Positions 18,421 through 27,019 of a stretch of DNA of 64,000 nt are shown piece by piece. The stretch is from the NCBI GenBank assembly GCA_021740785.1, contig JAIOZI010000019.1, positions 1 through 64,000 on the forward strand, read 5' to 3'. How positions within the stretch are numbered: the first letter of the stretch is position 1; every line of letters starts with the position of its first letter. This stretch comes from Melioribacteraceae bacterium (lineage in GTDB: Bacteria; Bacteroidota; Ignavibacteria; Ignavibacteriales; Melioribacteraceae). The notes beneath the pieces are model-generated. The model saw only the letters and a list, made by a program, of their open reading frames with translations. It did no database searches and was not told where the DNA came from. A program made the position numbers and the translations under genes.

Positions 18421-18539
18421 CTTAACAGACCAGTTAAGAGTGTGGAATAGAATAACCTTTTCATAATCCTGTAATAAAGGATTATTATTAAATGTATTTT
18501 GAAATGTAAGTGAATGACTTATGTTTTTCCACACCTTAA
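18421..18539 (+). promoter_or_regulatory. competing hairpins between the T9SS cluster and der
   Basis: Three inverted repeats are nested here. CTTAAC (18421-18426) pairs with GTTAAG (18433-18438). TTAAG plus GTGTGGAA (18434-18447, one bulged A) pairs with TTCCACACCTTAA (18527-18539) as a 13-bp stem. AATCCT/AGGATT (18465-18483) forms an internal hairpin followed by ATTATTATT. The first and second stems share 18434-18438, so they exclude each other, as in an attenuator. Der begins 27 nt downstream. Regulation is inferred, not shown. Confidence 0.4.
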
Positions 18540-18566
18540 ATATACTTTTACTTATTTTGTAATAAT

Positions 18567-19880
18567 ATGAAAACACCTTTAGTTATTATTGTCGGCAGAC
18601 CGAATGTTGGTAAATCAACATTGTTTAACCGTTTGACAAAGAGCCGCAGTGCAATTGTTGACGATGTCAGCGGAGTTACGCGTGATAGAATTTACGGTGA
18701 AGTTGAATGGAACGGTAAACTATTTAGAATCATGGATACCGGCGGGTATGTTCCGGATTCTGACGATTTGTTTGAAACGGCTATTCGAGAACAGGTCTCT
18801 ATAGCTATCGATGAAGCTGAGGCGGTACTTTTCTTAACAGACGGGCGGCATGGAATTAATCCTATTGATGAAGAAATTGCAAACTTGTTAAGGAGGTCCG
18901 GCAAGCCATCGTTTCTATTGGTGAACAAACTCGATACACCCGATCAAACCATTAATGTTTCCGAATTTTATCAACTTGCGCTCCCGAATGTTTATGACAT
19001 TTCTGCAATCAACGGAAGAAATTTAGGTGATCTGCTGGATGATATTCAAGACAGTTTGAATTACGAAGCGAGTGAACGAAATAATGACAGAAGGCTCCGG
19101 ATTTCTATTATCGGCAGACCGAATGTTGGTAAGTCGTCACTTACAAATGCACTGCTTGGATTTGATAGAACGATTGTTACAGATATCCCGGGCACAACTC
19201 GTGATAGTATTGATTCGGTTCTAAAATATTACGGGGAAGAAATTGTTCTGGTTGATACAGCAGGTTTGAGACGTAAAACAAAGGTGAAAGAGAATATAGA
19301 ATTTTATTCAAATGTTAGGACTTACCGCGCCATTATGGACAGCGATGTTTCAATTCTAATGCTTGATGCTGTACAGGGAATTGAGAAGCAGGATCTTAAA
19401 ATTATTCAAGAGTCGGTGCGAAGAAGGAAGGGGCTGATTATTGCGGTGAACAAATGGGATCTAATAGAAAAAGAAACTAATACCGCAAAGCAGTTTGAAA
19501 TTGAGATACGGGAAAAGCTCGGTTACATTGATTTTGTCCCTGTCCTTTTTATTTCTGCTCTCACAAAACAAAGGATTTATAAACTGATTGATCTCGCAAA
19601 AGAGATTGACATAGAACGAAAAAAGAAAATTTCAACAAGTGAATTAAATGATGTATTACTGCCGTTAATTGATCAAAACCCGCCGCCTGCAACCTCGCAG
19701 GGGAAAGAGATAAAGATTAAGTATATCACTCAAGTGGGTGATTACTACCCGATTTTTATGTTCTTCACGAATTTCCCGAAACAAATCCCGGACCATTATA
19801 AAAGATATCTTGAGAAATTGATTCGTAAAACATTCGGTTTTAGAGGCGTCTCAATAACACTTTCTTTCAAAGAAAAGTAA
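18567..19880 (+). CDS. der: ribosome biogenesis GTPase Der (EngA)
   Basis: This is a double-GTPase that acts in 50S subunit assembly. There are two tandem G domains, each with a GRPNVGKS P-loop (residues 10-17 and about 180), DTGGY and DTAGL G3 motifs, and NKLD and NKWD G4 motifs. A C-terminal KH-like domain ends in [11 protein letters not shown]. Its 437 residues are normal for the family. No strong Shine-Dalgarno precedes the ATG. The upstream leader carries competing hairpins, and the downstream gap carries a palindromic repeat element. Confidence 0.97.
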   Translation: MKTPLVIIVGRPNVGKSTLFNRLTKSRSAIVDDVSGVTRDRIYGEVEWNGKLFRIMDTGGYVPDSDDLFETAIREQVSIAIDEAEAVLFLTDGRHGINPIDEEIANLLRRSGKPSFLLVNKLDTPDQTINVSEFYQLALPNVYDISAINGRNLGDLLDDIQDSLNYEASERNNDRRLRISIIGRPNVGKSSLTNALLGFDRTIVTDIPGTTRDSIDSVLKYYGEEIVLVDTAGLRRKTKVKENIEFYSNVRTYRAIMDSDVSILMLDAVQGIEKQDLKIIQESVRRRKGLIIAVNKWDLIEKETNTAKQFEIEIREKLGYIDFVPVLFISALTKQRIYKLIDLAKEIDIERKKKISTSELNDVLLPLIDQNPPPATSQGKEIKIKYITQVGDYYPIFMFFTNFPKQIPDHYKRYLEKLIRKTFGFRGVSITLSFKEK

Positions 19881-19941
19881 GTTTGATTATCTTATAAAAA
19901 AATTGATATCAACTAATCTGCAAAATATTTTTTATATTTAA

Positions 19942-20156
19942 CCCAAAAAATTCATTGTAAATGATTTTTTTGCCGTTGACCGCTCATAAAATGTTTTATA
20001 AAACATTTTATGTTGCGGGGTTAACCCCGACAATTTGTAAGAAAGATATTTTACTTAAATAACGAATTCCAAAATTCCTATGAGGCTAAGTATTTGATAT
20101 TTCTTAACTTACAAATTGTCAGCCCGAAGGGCAGATTTTCCATTGGAAAATCTGGG
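19942..20156 (+). repeat. dispersed palindromic repeat element, copy 1
   Basis: This is 215 bp, closely similar over its whole length to 33302-33517 in the same orientation. It consists of successive inverted repeats: AAAAAATTCATT with AATGATTTTTT (one mismatch); a perfect 28-bp palindrome at 19985-20012; a perfect palindrome CGGGGTTAACCCCG at 20016-20029; an enclosing pair GACAATTTGTAAG (20029-20041) and CTTACAAATTGTC (20108-20120); GCCC-GAA-GGGC; and CAGATTTTCCA/TGGAAAATCTG (20132-20154). It starts 61 nt after der. It has no coding capacity and no transposase, so it is a MITE/REP-like element or a structured RNA. Confidence 0.85.
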
Positions 20157-20193
20157 TTTAATGCTAGTTTGAATTTTTCATTTATTATTCGGT

Positions 20194-21555
20194 ATGATGC
20201 ATAATTCTACAATACTTGTAGTTGGAGGTAACGCAGCCGGACCCGCGGCAGCGGCAAAAGCTAAGAGAGTAAATCCTGATGCGGAGGTTATACTTTTTGA
20301 AGCCGGGAAATATATTTCAACCGGAACATGTGAATTGCCTTACGTCCTTTCTAAAGATATTGCCGATTATAAAGATATTGTTTTTTTTGATGATGAATCA
20401 TTTCAAAAAAAGAAGAATGTAACCGTATATACTCACAGTTTTGTCCAATCAATTGACAGAAGAAATAAATCGATACTTGCCAAAGACCTTAGAACGAATA
20501 AGTATATAAAGTTCAATTATGATAAATTGATTTTAACGACCGGCTCGAAATCAATAAAAATTCCCACACTTGATGAAAACCTTACGAATGTTTTTTATTT
20601 GAAAAGTGTTGAAAACTTACTCTCGATTCAATCATTTCTAAATATAAAAACCGTTAAGAAAATTTTGATTATTGGAGCAGGGTATATTGGTTTAGAGACA
20701 GCCGAATCATTTTTAAAACTTGGTTATGATGTTACGATTCTTGAGAAATTTCAGTATCCTATGCCCGCTGCAGATCCGGAAATTCAAAGACTGATACTCA
20801 ATCAACTTGAACAGAAAAGAATCAATTTTATCGGCGGTTCTTCCGAGCAAAAGTTTATAATGAAAGATGATCGATTTTCAGCGGTTAAAATTGACGGAAG
20901 AATTATGGAGTTCGACATGGTATTGGTTTCCGTTGGTTTTGAACCGAATAATATGCTGGCTCTTTCATCCAAATTGGAATTAGGAAAATTCGGCGGACTT
21001 AAAATTGACAACAGGCTAAAAACTTCCGATCCGAATATTTATGCTGCCGGAGACAATATTGAAGTAGCAAATTTTATCACCGGGCGACCTGCTTATTTCC
21101 CCGTTGCTACTTATGCTCATTCTGCGGGACATATTGCCGGTGCTAACTCGGCAGGCGATAATCAAATTTTTAACCCGGTTATAAAAAACATTGCCGTAAA
21201 ATTATTCGATAAATCATTTGCCCAGGTTGGACTTACAGAATCTGAAGCAAAGGAATACTGCTTTGATGTAAAATCAGTCACGGCATTAGCAGATAATTTA
21301 GTGCATGTAATGCCTTCAAGCAGGAAAGTGTTTGGAAAAATTATTTATGACGGTTATACAAAAAATATTCTCGGAGCTTCTTTTCTTGGCGGTCCGGAAG
21401 TTACCGGTTATGCTGATTTAATTTCTATGATGATAATGAATAAAATTTCTGCGGTGAAGTTAGTTGAGGCAAATTATAATTATACTCCACCGCTTTCACC
21501 GTTTATTAATTTGCTTTCAGTACTCGGCAGAAAAATTAAAAAAGGAAATTTATGA
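20194..21555 (+). CDS. CoA-disulfide-reductase-like FAD/NAD(P) oxidoreductase
   Basis: This is a flavin-dependent pyridine nucleotide-disulfide oxidoreductase of the single-cysteine class (CoA disulfide reductase, NADH oxidase, persulfide reductase). It has an FAD-binding GGNAAGPAAAA near the N-terminus, one redox cysteine C46 in STGTCELPY, an NAD(P)-binding IIGAGYIGLETAE near residue 160 and a YAAGDNIEV motif near 285. The C-terminal dimerisation domain is present. Its 453 residues are normal. Substrate cannot be read from the sequence; CoA or bacillithiol disulfides, oxygen or persulfides are all possible. ATG at 20194 or 20197 can start it. Its stop overlaps the upp start as ATGA. Confidence 0.85.
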   Translation: MMHNSTILVVGGNAAGPAAAAKAKRVNPDAEVILFEAGKYISTGTCELPYVLSKDIADYKDIVFFDDESFQKKKNVTVYTHSFVQSIDRRNKSILAKDLRTNKYIKFNYDKLILTTGSKSIKIPTLDENLTNVFYLKSVENLLSIQSFLNIKTVKKILIIGAGYIGLETAESFLKLGYDVTILEKFQYPMPAADPEIQRLILNQLEQKRINFIGGSSEQKFIMKDDRFSAVKIDGRIMEFDMVLVSVGFEPNNMLALSSKLELGKFGGLKIDNRLKTSDPNIYAAGDNIEVANFITGRPAYFPVATYAHSAGHIAGANSAGDNQIFNPVIKNIAVKLFDKSFAQVGLTESEAKEYCFDVKSVTALADNLVHVMPSSRKVFGKIIYDGYTKNILGASFLGGPEVTGYADLISMMIMNKISAVKLVEANYNYTPPLSPFINLLSVLGRKIKKGNL

Positions 21556-22178
21556 ACAACCTAGTAGTTTTGGATAATCCTTTAGTTAAAAGGGATATCA
21601 CTTATTTAAGAAATCGTGAAACAGAGGAGTATCAATTCAGGCTTGCCTTAAGACGAATCTCCTTTGCCCTTTCAATCGAAATTGCAAAAACATTCAATAT
21701 GAAAGAGATTGAAGTTGAAACCCCGTTGGAGAAAACGAAAGGTCATAAAATTAATCATCAGATTGTTATGGTGCCGGTTTTGAGAGCAGGACTAAGTATG
21801 GTCAGCGCATTCATTGAAATGATACCTGATGCAAAAATGGGTCATATTGGTCTGCAGCGTGATGAAAAAACATTAAAGCCGGTAGAGTATTATTTTAAGG
21901 TTCCAAGCGATCTGCATCTTTCAAAAGTTATTGTATTGGACCCAATGCTGGCAACCGGGGGCAGCGCATCTGCCGCACTTGATTTTCTTAAGGAAAAAGA
22001 TGCAAATGATTTGAGTTTGGCATGTTTAATTAGTGCACCCGAAGGTGTTGAAAAAATTTATAAAGATCACCCGGATGTAAAAATTTATACAGCTGTTTTA
22101 GACAGACAATTAAATGAAATTGGTTTTATTTTACCGGGATTAGGAGATGCAGGTGATAGGACGTTCGGCACTTTATAG
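21552..22178 (+). CDS. upp: uracil phosphoribosyltransferase
   Basis: This salvage enzyme converts uracil and PRPP to UMP. The PRPP-binding loop VLDPMLATGGSA lies at residues 128-139, the VPVLRAGLSM motif lies upstream, and the C-terminal uracil-binding region is GLGDAGDRTFGTL. Its 208 residues match the family. The start overlaps the preceding oxidoreductase by 4 nt, and a TPR gene begins inside its 3' end, so the three are probably co-transcribed. No functional link between them is obvious. Confidence 0.96.
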   Translation: MNNLVVLDNPLVKRDITYLRNRETEEYQFRLALRRISFALSIEIAKTFNMKEIEVETPLEKTKGHKINHQIVMVPVLRAGLSMVSAFIEMIPDAKMGHIGLQRDEKTLKPVEYYFKVPSDLHLSKVIVLDPMLATGGSASAALDFLKEKDANDLSLACLISAPEGVEKIYKDHPDVKIYTAVLDRQLNEIGFILPGLGDAGDRTFGTL

Positions 22179-23178
22179 TTTGTTCTTTTATTTAATTCTT
22201 GCCTTTGCGGTAATTGCTCAATCCTATCCTAATAAGCAGGTTGACTCTTTATTGTGGAAGGGAATTAGTGAAGCTTTGGATATGAATTATGCTGAATCCA
22301 AAAAAACATTTTTATTGTTGGACAAGAATTACCCGGGATTACCGTTCGGGAAAATTAATCTCGCCGCAATTGAAATTACTAAGTCCGAGGATTTGTACAT
22401 CGATTGGAATGAAGACTATATAGATAGTTTACTTGATTTAGCAACAGAACAAAGTGATAGTTTGTTGGAACTAAATGAAGACGATCTTTGGTATAATTAT
22501 TTTAAGGCGTTAAGTGAAGGATTTTTAGGTTATTTCAATATTGTAACAAAGAGCTATTTAGCGGCTTATTCTCATGGATTGGAATCGGTTTATTATTTTA
22601 ATAGATGTCTTGAAATAGATTCTGCATTTGCCGAATCCTATTTAGCCGGCGGAAACCTTGTTTATTGGAAAAGCGCAAAAAGTGAATTTCTTCACTGGCT
22701 GCCGTTCGTTGAAGATCAGAGAGAACTTGGGATTAAATATGTTGAAAAATCATTGGAAACTAAAACATATAATCGATCGATTGGTATGTATTCTCTTTTT
22801 TGGATGTATATTGATCAAAAACGGTACGATGATGCACTCAGTTTGATGGAAAGAGCATTGACATTACATCCAAACAGCAGAGTTTTTAAATGGGAATTGG
22901 CGTATGTTTATAAATTTATAGATATGCGGAAATCAATCCGGCAATATAATGAACTATTGGAATCTTATGAGAAAGTTGAAAATTGGAACCGCGTGACTGA
23001 AGTAATAATTAAGCATAAAATCGCTTTGTTGTATGAAGAATTAGATGAATTTGATAAAGTTGTTGATATTTGCGGAGAAATTTTGAAATTACAAGTGGAA
23101 AAACCGGAATTTAATGATAAACTGCAGGAACGATTTACAAGAGTGAAAGATTTACTGGAAAAGTACAAAGATAAGTGA
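22153..23178 (+). CDS. secreted tetratricopeptide-repeat protein
   Basis: The product has an N-terminal signal peptide (LFFYLILAFAVIAQS) and helical repeats of TPR type across most of its length, for example RYDDALSLMERALTLHPNS at about residues 225-245 and a preceding SAFAESYLAGGN segment. Such proteins scaffold protein complexes in the periplasm; the partner is unknown. GTG at 22153 is preferred over ATG at 22147 because TAGGAG ends 6 nt before the GTG but directly abuts the ATG. It overlaps upp by 26 nt and the following RelA/SpoT gene by a few nt. Confidence 0.75.
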   Translation: MIGRSALYSLFFYLILAFAVIAQSYPNKQVDSLLWKGISEALDMNYAESKKTFLLLDKNYPGLPFGKINLAAIEITKSEDLYIDWNEDYIDSLLDLATEQSDSLLELNEDDLWYNYFKALSEGFLGYFNIVTKSYLAAYSHGLESVYYFNRCLEIDSAFAESYLAGGNLVYWKSAKSEFLHWLPFVEDQRELGIKYVEKSLETKTYNRSIGMYSLFWMYIDQKRYDDALSLMERALTLHPNSRVFKWELAYVYKFIDMRKSIRQYNELLESYEKVENWNRVTEVIIKHKIALLYEELDEFDKVVDICGEILKLQVEKPEFNDKLQERFTRVKDLLEKYKDK

Positions 23179-25352
23179 TGGAATACGCAGACGTAAAACA
23201 TAAAGAGAGGTTGGAAACTCTATTAGATGCATGTAAAGAGAATTTACCTAAGGTAAATACCGACTTACTTAGAAAAAGTTTTCAGCTAAGTTATGAAGCC
23301 CATAAAAATGATTTCAGAGCATCGGGAGAGCCGTATTTTTATCACCCTTATGATGTTGCTTTGCTGGTTGCAAGGGAAATTCCCTTGGATGATATATCAG
23401 TCGTAGCTGCTCTTCTGCATGATGTGGTAGAGGATACCGAGTTCAGTTTAGAATTTATCGAAAAAGAATTTGGTAAACAGGTTGCCGATATTGTTGATGG
23501 TGTTACGAAAATCAGCGGAGTTTTTAAAGGGCACGAAATCACTCAAGCAGAAAATTATCGTAAGCTGCTTCTTTCTATGGTTAAAGACGTTAGAGTAATT
23601 CTTGTTAAATTTGCCGACCGCTTACATAACATGCGGACACTTGAATTTGTAAACGCCGAAAAACAACGCAGAATTGCAAGAGAAACTTTAGAAATTTATG
23701 CTCCGTTTGCTAACCGTTTTGGGTTAGGTCGTGTAAAGTGGGAATTGGAAGACCTGTCTTTTAAGTATCTCAATAAGGAAGCCTACAACGAAATCGCGCG
23801 TAAAATAAAAGACAAAAGAAGGGAAAGAGAAGCTTATATAAATAAGTTTATTAAACCTATTTCCGAAAGATTATCAGAACACGGTTTAGAATTTAATATC
23901 GGCGGCAGACCAAAACATCTCTACAGTATTTATCGTAAAATGATTAAACAAAACACTTCATTCGAACAGATTTATGATTTGCTTGCTATTAGAATAATTT
24001 TGGAAAGTGACGATGCGAATGAATGTTATTATGTGCTGGGAGTTATAAACCAACTTTATAAGCCTATCCCTGATCGTTTTAAAGATTACATCTCAATTCC
24101 AAAGAAGAATAATTATCAATCGATACACAATACGGTAATTGGGCCTGAAGGCAGGCTGGTTGAAATACAAATCCGTAATAGGAAGATGCATGAAATTGCT
24201 GAACGCGGTGTTGCTGCACATTGGAAATACAAAGAAAACCTATTCACAAATGATAAGGATTTGGAAGAATGGGTTAACTGGATACGTGATATTTTTGAGA
24301 ATGCATCTAAAGATGAAGCAACGAAAGAAATTCTGAGCAGCTTCGAATTAAATCTTTACCAGGATGAAATTTATGTATTTACTCCGAACGGAGATTTAAA
24401 GAGAATGCCTATCGACTCAACTCCGGTTGATTTTGCATATCAAATACACAGTAATGTTGGCGATCATTGTATCGGCGCTAAAGTCAACGGAAAAATAGTA
24501 CCGCTTAATACGACACTCCACAGTGGTGATCAAGTAGAGATAATTACATCAAAAAATCAAAATCCGAATAAAAGCTGGCTGCAATTTGTTAAGACTCACA
24601 AAGCAAGAAACAGCATCAGGAAATTCATAAATAAAGAAGAAGAAAAAATTGTTGAGCACGGGAAAGAAATTTGGGAAAGAAAATTAAAAAAACTAAAGCT
24701 TAATTTTGGACCGGACGATATAGCTAAGCTTTCCCGGAAATTAAAATTTGATAATTTTCAGCAGTTTTACAAGGCAATTGCACTTGATCAAGTTGATCTT
24801 GATAATATTTTAAATCCACCCGAGGAAAAAGAAGAACATACTCAAAACGAATTTGAGTTCGATACATTTGCTAATCAGGTTCGTACATCGGCTGGAGAAA
24901 TTTTAGTTGAAGGTGAGCATAAGGGAATTGTTCATACATACGCAAAATGCTGTAATCCCATTCCGGGTGATCCGATAATCGGTTACATCTCGGTTGGGGA
25001 GGGAATAAAAATTCACAGGAAGAATTGCAAGAATCTTATTAACATGGCAAAGAAAAGCGAGAATAAACTCGTTCCCGTTCAATGGCCGCGTGCAAATGGT
25101 TCGGAGTTTGTTGTGGGCATTAACATCCGCGGTGAAGATGCTCCCGGAATATTAAAAGATATTTCAAATAGTATTACAACCTATGTGAATACAAATATCA
25201 AGGGAATTAACATATCAACTTCGGAATCAATGTTCAACGGTACAATCACAGTCTATGTAAGGGATCTTGAACATTTGAATAGAATTGTCGAGCGCCTGAA
25301 AAAAATAAAGGGAATATATTCGGTTCAACGATTTGATGCCGAGGGAAATTAA
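23178..25352 (+). CDS. spoT: bifunctional (p)ppGpp synthetase/hydrolase (RelA/SpoT homologue)
   Basis: This stringent-response enzyme makes and degrades (p)ppGpp. The N-terminal HD hydrolase domain is intact (YFYHPYDVALL, LLHDVVEDTEF, KFADRLHNMRTL). The synthetase domain follows (DLLAIRIIL, RFKDYISIPKKNNYQSIHN, VEIQIRNRKMHEIAE), then a TGS domain (VFTPNGDLKRMP, VDFAYQIHSNVG), a cysteine-containing linker (YAKCCNPIPGD) and a C-terminal ACT domain (VVGINIRGEDAPG). Its 724 residues are standard, and both activities should be present. ATG at 23178 is chosen over GTG at 23175. It overlaps the stop of the TPR gene. Confidence 0.95.
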   Translation: MEYADVKHKERLETLLDACKENLPKVNTDLLRKSFQLSYEAHKNDFRASGEPYFYHPYDVALLVAREIPLDDISVVAALLHDVVEDTEFSLEFIEKEFGKQVADIVDGVTKISGVFKGHEITQAENYRKLLLSMVKDVRVILVKFADRLHNMRTLEFVNAEKQRRIARETLEIYAPFANRFGLGRVKWELEDLSFKYLNKEAYNEIARKIKDKRREREAYINKFIKPISERLSEHGLEFNIGGRPKHLYSIYRKMIKQNTSFEQIYDLLAIRIILESDDANECYYVLGVINQLYKPIPDRFKDYISIPKKNNYQSIHNTVIGPEGRLVEIQIRNRKMHEIAERGVAAHWKYKENLFTNDKDLEEWVNWIRDIFENASKDEATKEILSSFELNLYQDEIYVFTPNGDLKRMPIDSTPVDFAYQIHSNVGDHCIGAKVNGKIVPLNTTLHSGDQVEIITSKNQNPNKSWLQFVKTHKARNSIRKFINKEEEKIVEHGKEIWERKLKKLKLNFGPDDIAKLSRKLKFDNFQQFYKAIALDQVDLDNILNPPEEKEEHTQNEFEFDTFANQVRTSAGEILVEGEHKGIVHTYAKCCNPIPGDPIIGYISVGEGIKIHRKNCKNLINMAKKSENKLVPVQWPRANGSEFVVGINIRGEDAPGILKDISNSITTYVNTNIKGINISTSESMFNGTITVYVRDLEHLNRIVERLKKIKGIYSVQRFDAEGN

Positions 25353-25368
25353 TGAGTGAATTTTACTA

Positions 25369-25797
25369 ATGAAGGATAATACCGAAAGAATAATTTCAAT
25401 TGATTACGGTGAAAAACGAATTGGTATAGCAATAACGGATCCTTTAAAAATGTTCGCTTACCCGTTATTAACATTAGAAAACGATTTAAAATTTTTCATC
25501 AATTTTGAAAAGCTGTTGGAACAATACAACATTATTAAAATCATTTTAGGAAATCCTTTAAGAGAGGACGGAAAACCAGGGAGACTTGATCAGGAAATTA
25601 GTAAATTTAGACAGCGGTTAATTTCAAAATATAGAATACCCGTGCAATTGTTTGATGAAAGATATTCTTCCGGTATAGCAAGCAGAAGAGTAATTGAAAC
25701 GGTATCATCTAAAAAGAAAAGAAAGAATAAAGGGTTGATTGATATGAATGCTGCATGTGTTATTTTGGAAGATTATCTAAAAGAAGTTGATAGCTAA
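25369..25797 (+). CDS. ruvX: Holliday junction resolvase-like RuvX/YqgF
   Basis: This is a predicted RNase H-fold nuclease, implicated in 16S pre-rRNA 5' end processing in some bacteria. It has the first catalytic Asp in SIDYGEKRIGIAITD, the GNPLREDG strand, the acidic ERYSS segment and the final DMNAACVILEDYL motif carrying the last Asp. Its 142 residues are normal. It lies 16 nt after the RelA/SpoT gene and closes that operon. A promoter for the microcompartment genes begins shortly after it. Confidence 0.93.
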   Translation: MKDNTERIISIDYGEKRIGIAITDPLKMFAYPLLTLENDLKFFINFEKLLEQYNIIKIILGNPLREDGKPGRLDQEISKFRQRLISKYRIPVQLFDERYSSGIASRRVIETVSSKKKRKNKGLIDMNAACVILEDYLKEVDS

Positions 25798-25830
25798 TGA
25801 AAAACAAAATTAATAGAATCATTTTTATAA

Positions 25831-25859
25831 TTGACATTTTTGTCCCTATAGAGTATTTT
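25831..25859 (+). promoter_or_regulatory. candidate promoter of the microcompartment genes
   Basis: TTGACA at 25831-25836 and TATTTT at 25854-25859 are separated by 17 nt, matching a sigma70-type pair. TATTTTCG also resembles the TAnnTTTG box of Bacteroidota. It lies about 36 nt before the first shell gene and after the ruvX stop. Confidence 0.55.
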
Positions 25860-25894
25860 CGAAGAAACATTAAACCAAATTTGGGAGCACACAC

Positions 25895-26176
25895 ATGACA
25901 CTTGATGCACTCGGAATGATTGAAACCAAAGGTTTGGTAGGCTCAATAGAAGCTGCCGATGCGATGGTAAAAGCTGCAAAAGTTGAATTACTAGGAAAAG
26001 AAACCATCGGCGGGGGATATGTAACTGTAATGGTTAGAGGTGATGTTGGAGCCGTTAAAGCTGCCACAGATGCCGGCGCTGCCGCTGCACAGAGAGTGGG
26101 TGAATTGGTTTCAGTTCACGTAATCCCACGCCCGCATACTGATGTTGAATTGATCCTTCCTAAAAGATCTAAATAA
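25895..26176 (+). CDS. bacterial microcompartment hexameric shell protein (BMC-H)
   Basis: This single-BMC-domain protein forms hexameric tiles of a protein organelle shell. Its 93 residues begin with [20 protein letters not shown] and include [17 protein letters not shown] and VHVIPRPH, all hallmarks of PduA/EutM/CcmK-type proteins. A GGGY segment lies in the pore-loop region. A GGAG sequence precedes the ATG. It is followed 9 nt later by a second BMC protein. No pentamer (EutN/CcmL) gene and no signature enzyme is adjacent, so this is a satellite locus or part of a dispersed system. The only plausible cargo gene in the window is deoC at 37.1 kb. Confidence 0.95.
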   Translation: MTLDALGMIETKGLVGSIEAADAMVKAAKVELLGKETIGGGYVTVMVRGDVGAVKAATDAGAAAAQRVGELVSVHVIPRPHTDVELILPKRSK

Positions 26177-26185
26177 AATCTGATT

Positions 26186-26962
26186 ATGCTGCTTGCATTA
26201 GGTTTACTAGAAACTAAAGGTTTAGTTGGAGCAATTGAGGCTGCCGATGCAATGGCAAAGGCAGCCGATGTTAAAATTATCAGCAAAGAACGAGTGACCG
26301 GAGCAATGGTACTGGTGAAAATTGCTGGTGAAGTTGCTGCAGTTAGATCTGCGATTGATGCAGGTACGGTAGCCGCTCAGCGTGTCGGTCAGTTGGTCGG
26401 AGCACACGTTATTCCTAGACCGGATGATCAGCTTGAAGACATGATTTATGAGTTCCAGTTAAAAACTCCTAAAGTTCAGAAACCAGTCCCGAAGAAAAAG
26501 AAATCACAGGAAGAGGATTTATTCACTGCAAAACCTAAAGAAGATAAATCCGAAGAACTCGCAGAAATTACTACTGATGAATCAATAAAACCGGAGCAAG
26601 TTGAAGAAAAAATAGTTTCCGAAGAAGATATTCCGGAAGATTCTGAGGCGGAACAAACTGAAGAAGATTTGCAGGAAGATGAGGAGATTCAAAAAGAAGA
26701 AACTGTGCCACCCGAAGAGATGGCGGAAGAACCTGAGACACTTGAAGAAGAACCTGATTCTGTTGAGGAAGAACCCGAACCTGACAAAGCGGAAAAATTG
26801 GAACGCAAGGTGACGATTCCACCAATGAGTGAACTTGAAATTCTCAATGTCCACAAACTTAGAAAACTGGCTAGAGAGATTGAAGATTTCCCAATCAAAG
26901 GAAGGGAAATATCTAAAGCAAATCGAGGTCAGTTATTAGATATATTTCAGTCGTTGAGTTAG
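26186..26962 (+). CDS. BMC shell protein with long acidic tail and Rho_N/SAP-like C-terminus
   Basis: Residues of about 1-90 are a complete BMC domain (ALGLLETKGLVGAIEAADAM, DAGTVAAQRVGQLVGAH). A linker of about 110 residues follows, first Lys/Pro-rich (KPVPKKKKS), then strongly Glu/Pro-rich and probably disordered. The last 45 residues (SELEILNVHKLRKLAREI...IKGREISKANRGQLLDIF) resemble a Rho_N or SAP helix-extended-helix domain, a fold that often binds nucleic acid or protein. The tail may project from the shell to recruit cargo or tether the organelle. It is co-transcribed with the 93-residue shell gene. The BMC part is certain; the tail function is inference. Confidence 0.88.
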   Translation: MLLALGLLETKGLVGAIEAADAMAKAADVKIISKERVTGAMVLVKIAGEVAAVRSAIDAGTVAAQRVGQLVGAHVIPRPDDQLEDMIYEFQLKTPKVQKPVPKKKKSQEEDLFTAKPKEDKSEELAEITTDESIKPEQVEEKIVSEEDIPEDSEAEQTEEDLQEDEEIQKEETVPPEEMAEEPETLEEEPDSVEEEPEPDKAEKLERKVTIPPMSELEILNVHKLRKLAREIEDFPIKGREISKANRGQLLDIFQSLS

Positions 26963-27007
26963 TTTTTCCCACTAAATAATTAACCTACACAAATCCCCCA
27001 TATTTTT

Positions 27008-27015
27008 TATATTTA
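27008..27015 (+). promoter_or_regulatory. TATATTTA -7-like box directly before the YbbR gene
   Basis: TATATTTA at 27008-27015 matches the TAnnTTTG promoter box of Bacteroidota in all but the last base and ends only 4 nt before the ATG at 27020. No Shine-Dalgarno is visible. If it is used, the mRNA would be leaderless or nearly so. Confidence 0.3.
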
Positions 27016-27019
27016 TCTT

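Noticed and set aside
19881-20193. A hidden small gene in the gap after der
   Set aside because: No open frame of useful length; the block is explained by the palindromic repeat.
26571-26898. Long open frames on the minus strand across the shell protein gene
   Set aside because: They are antisense to the Glu-rich linker; the repeated GAA codons remove stop codons on the other strand. The products are low-complexity Phe/Leu or Ser strings with no start signals.
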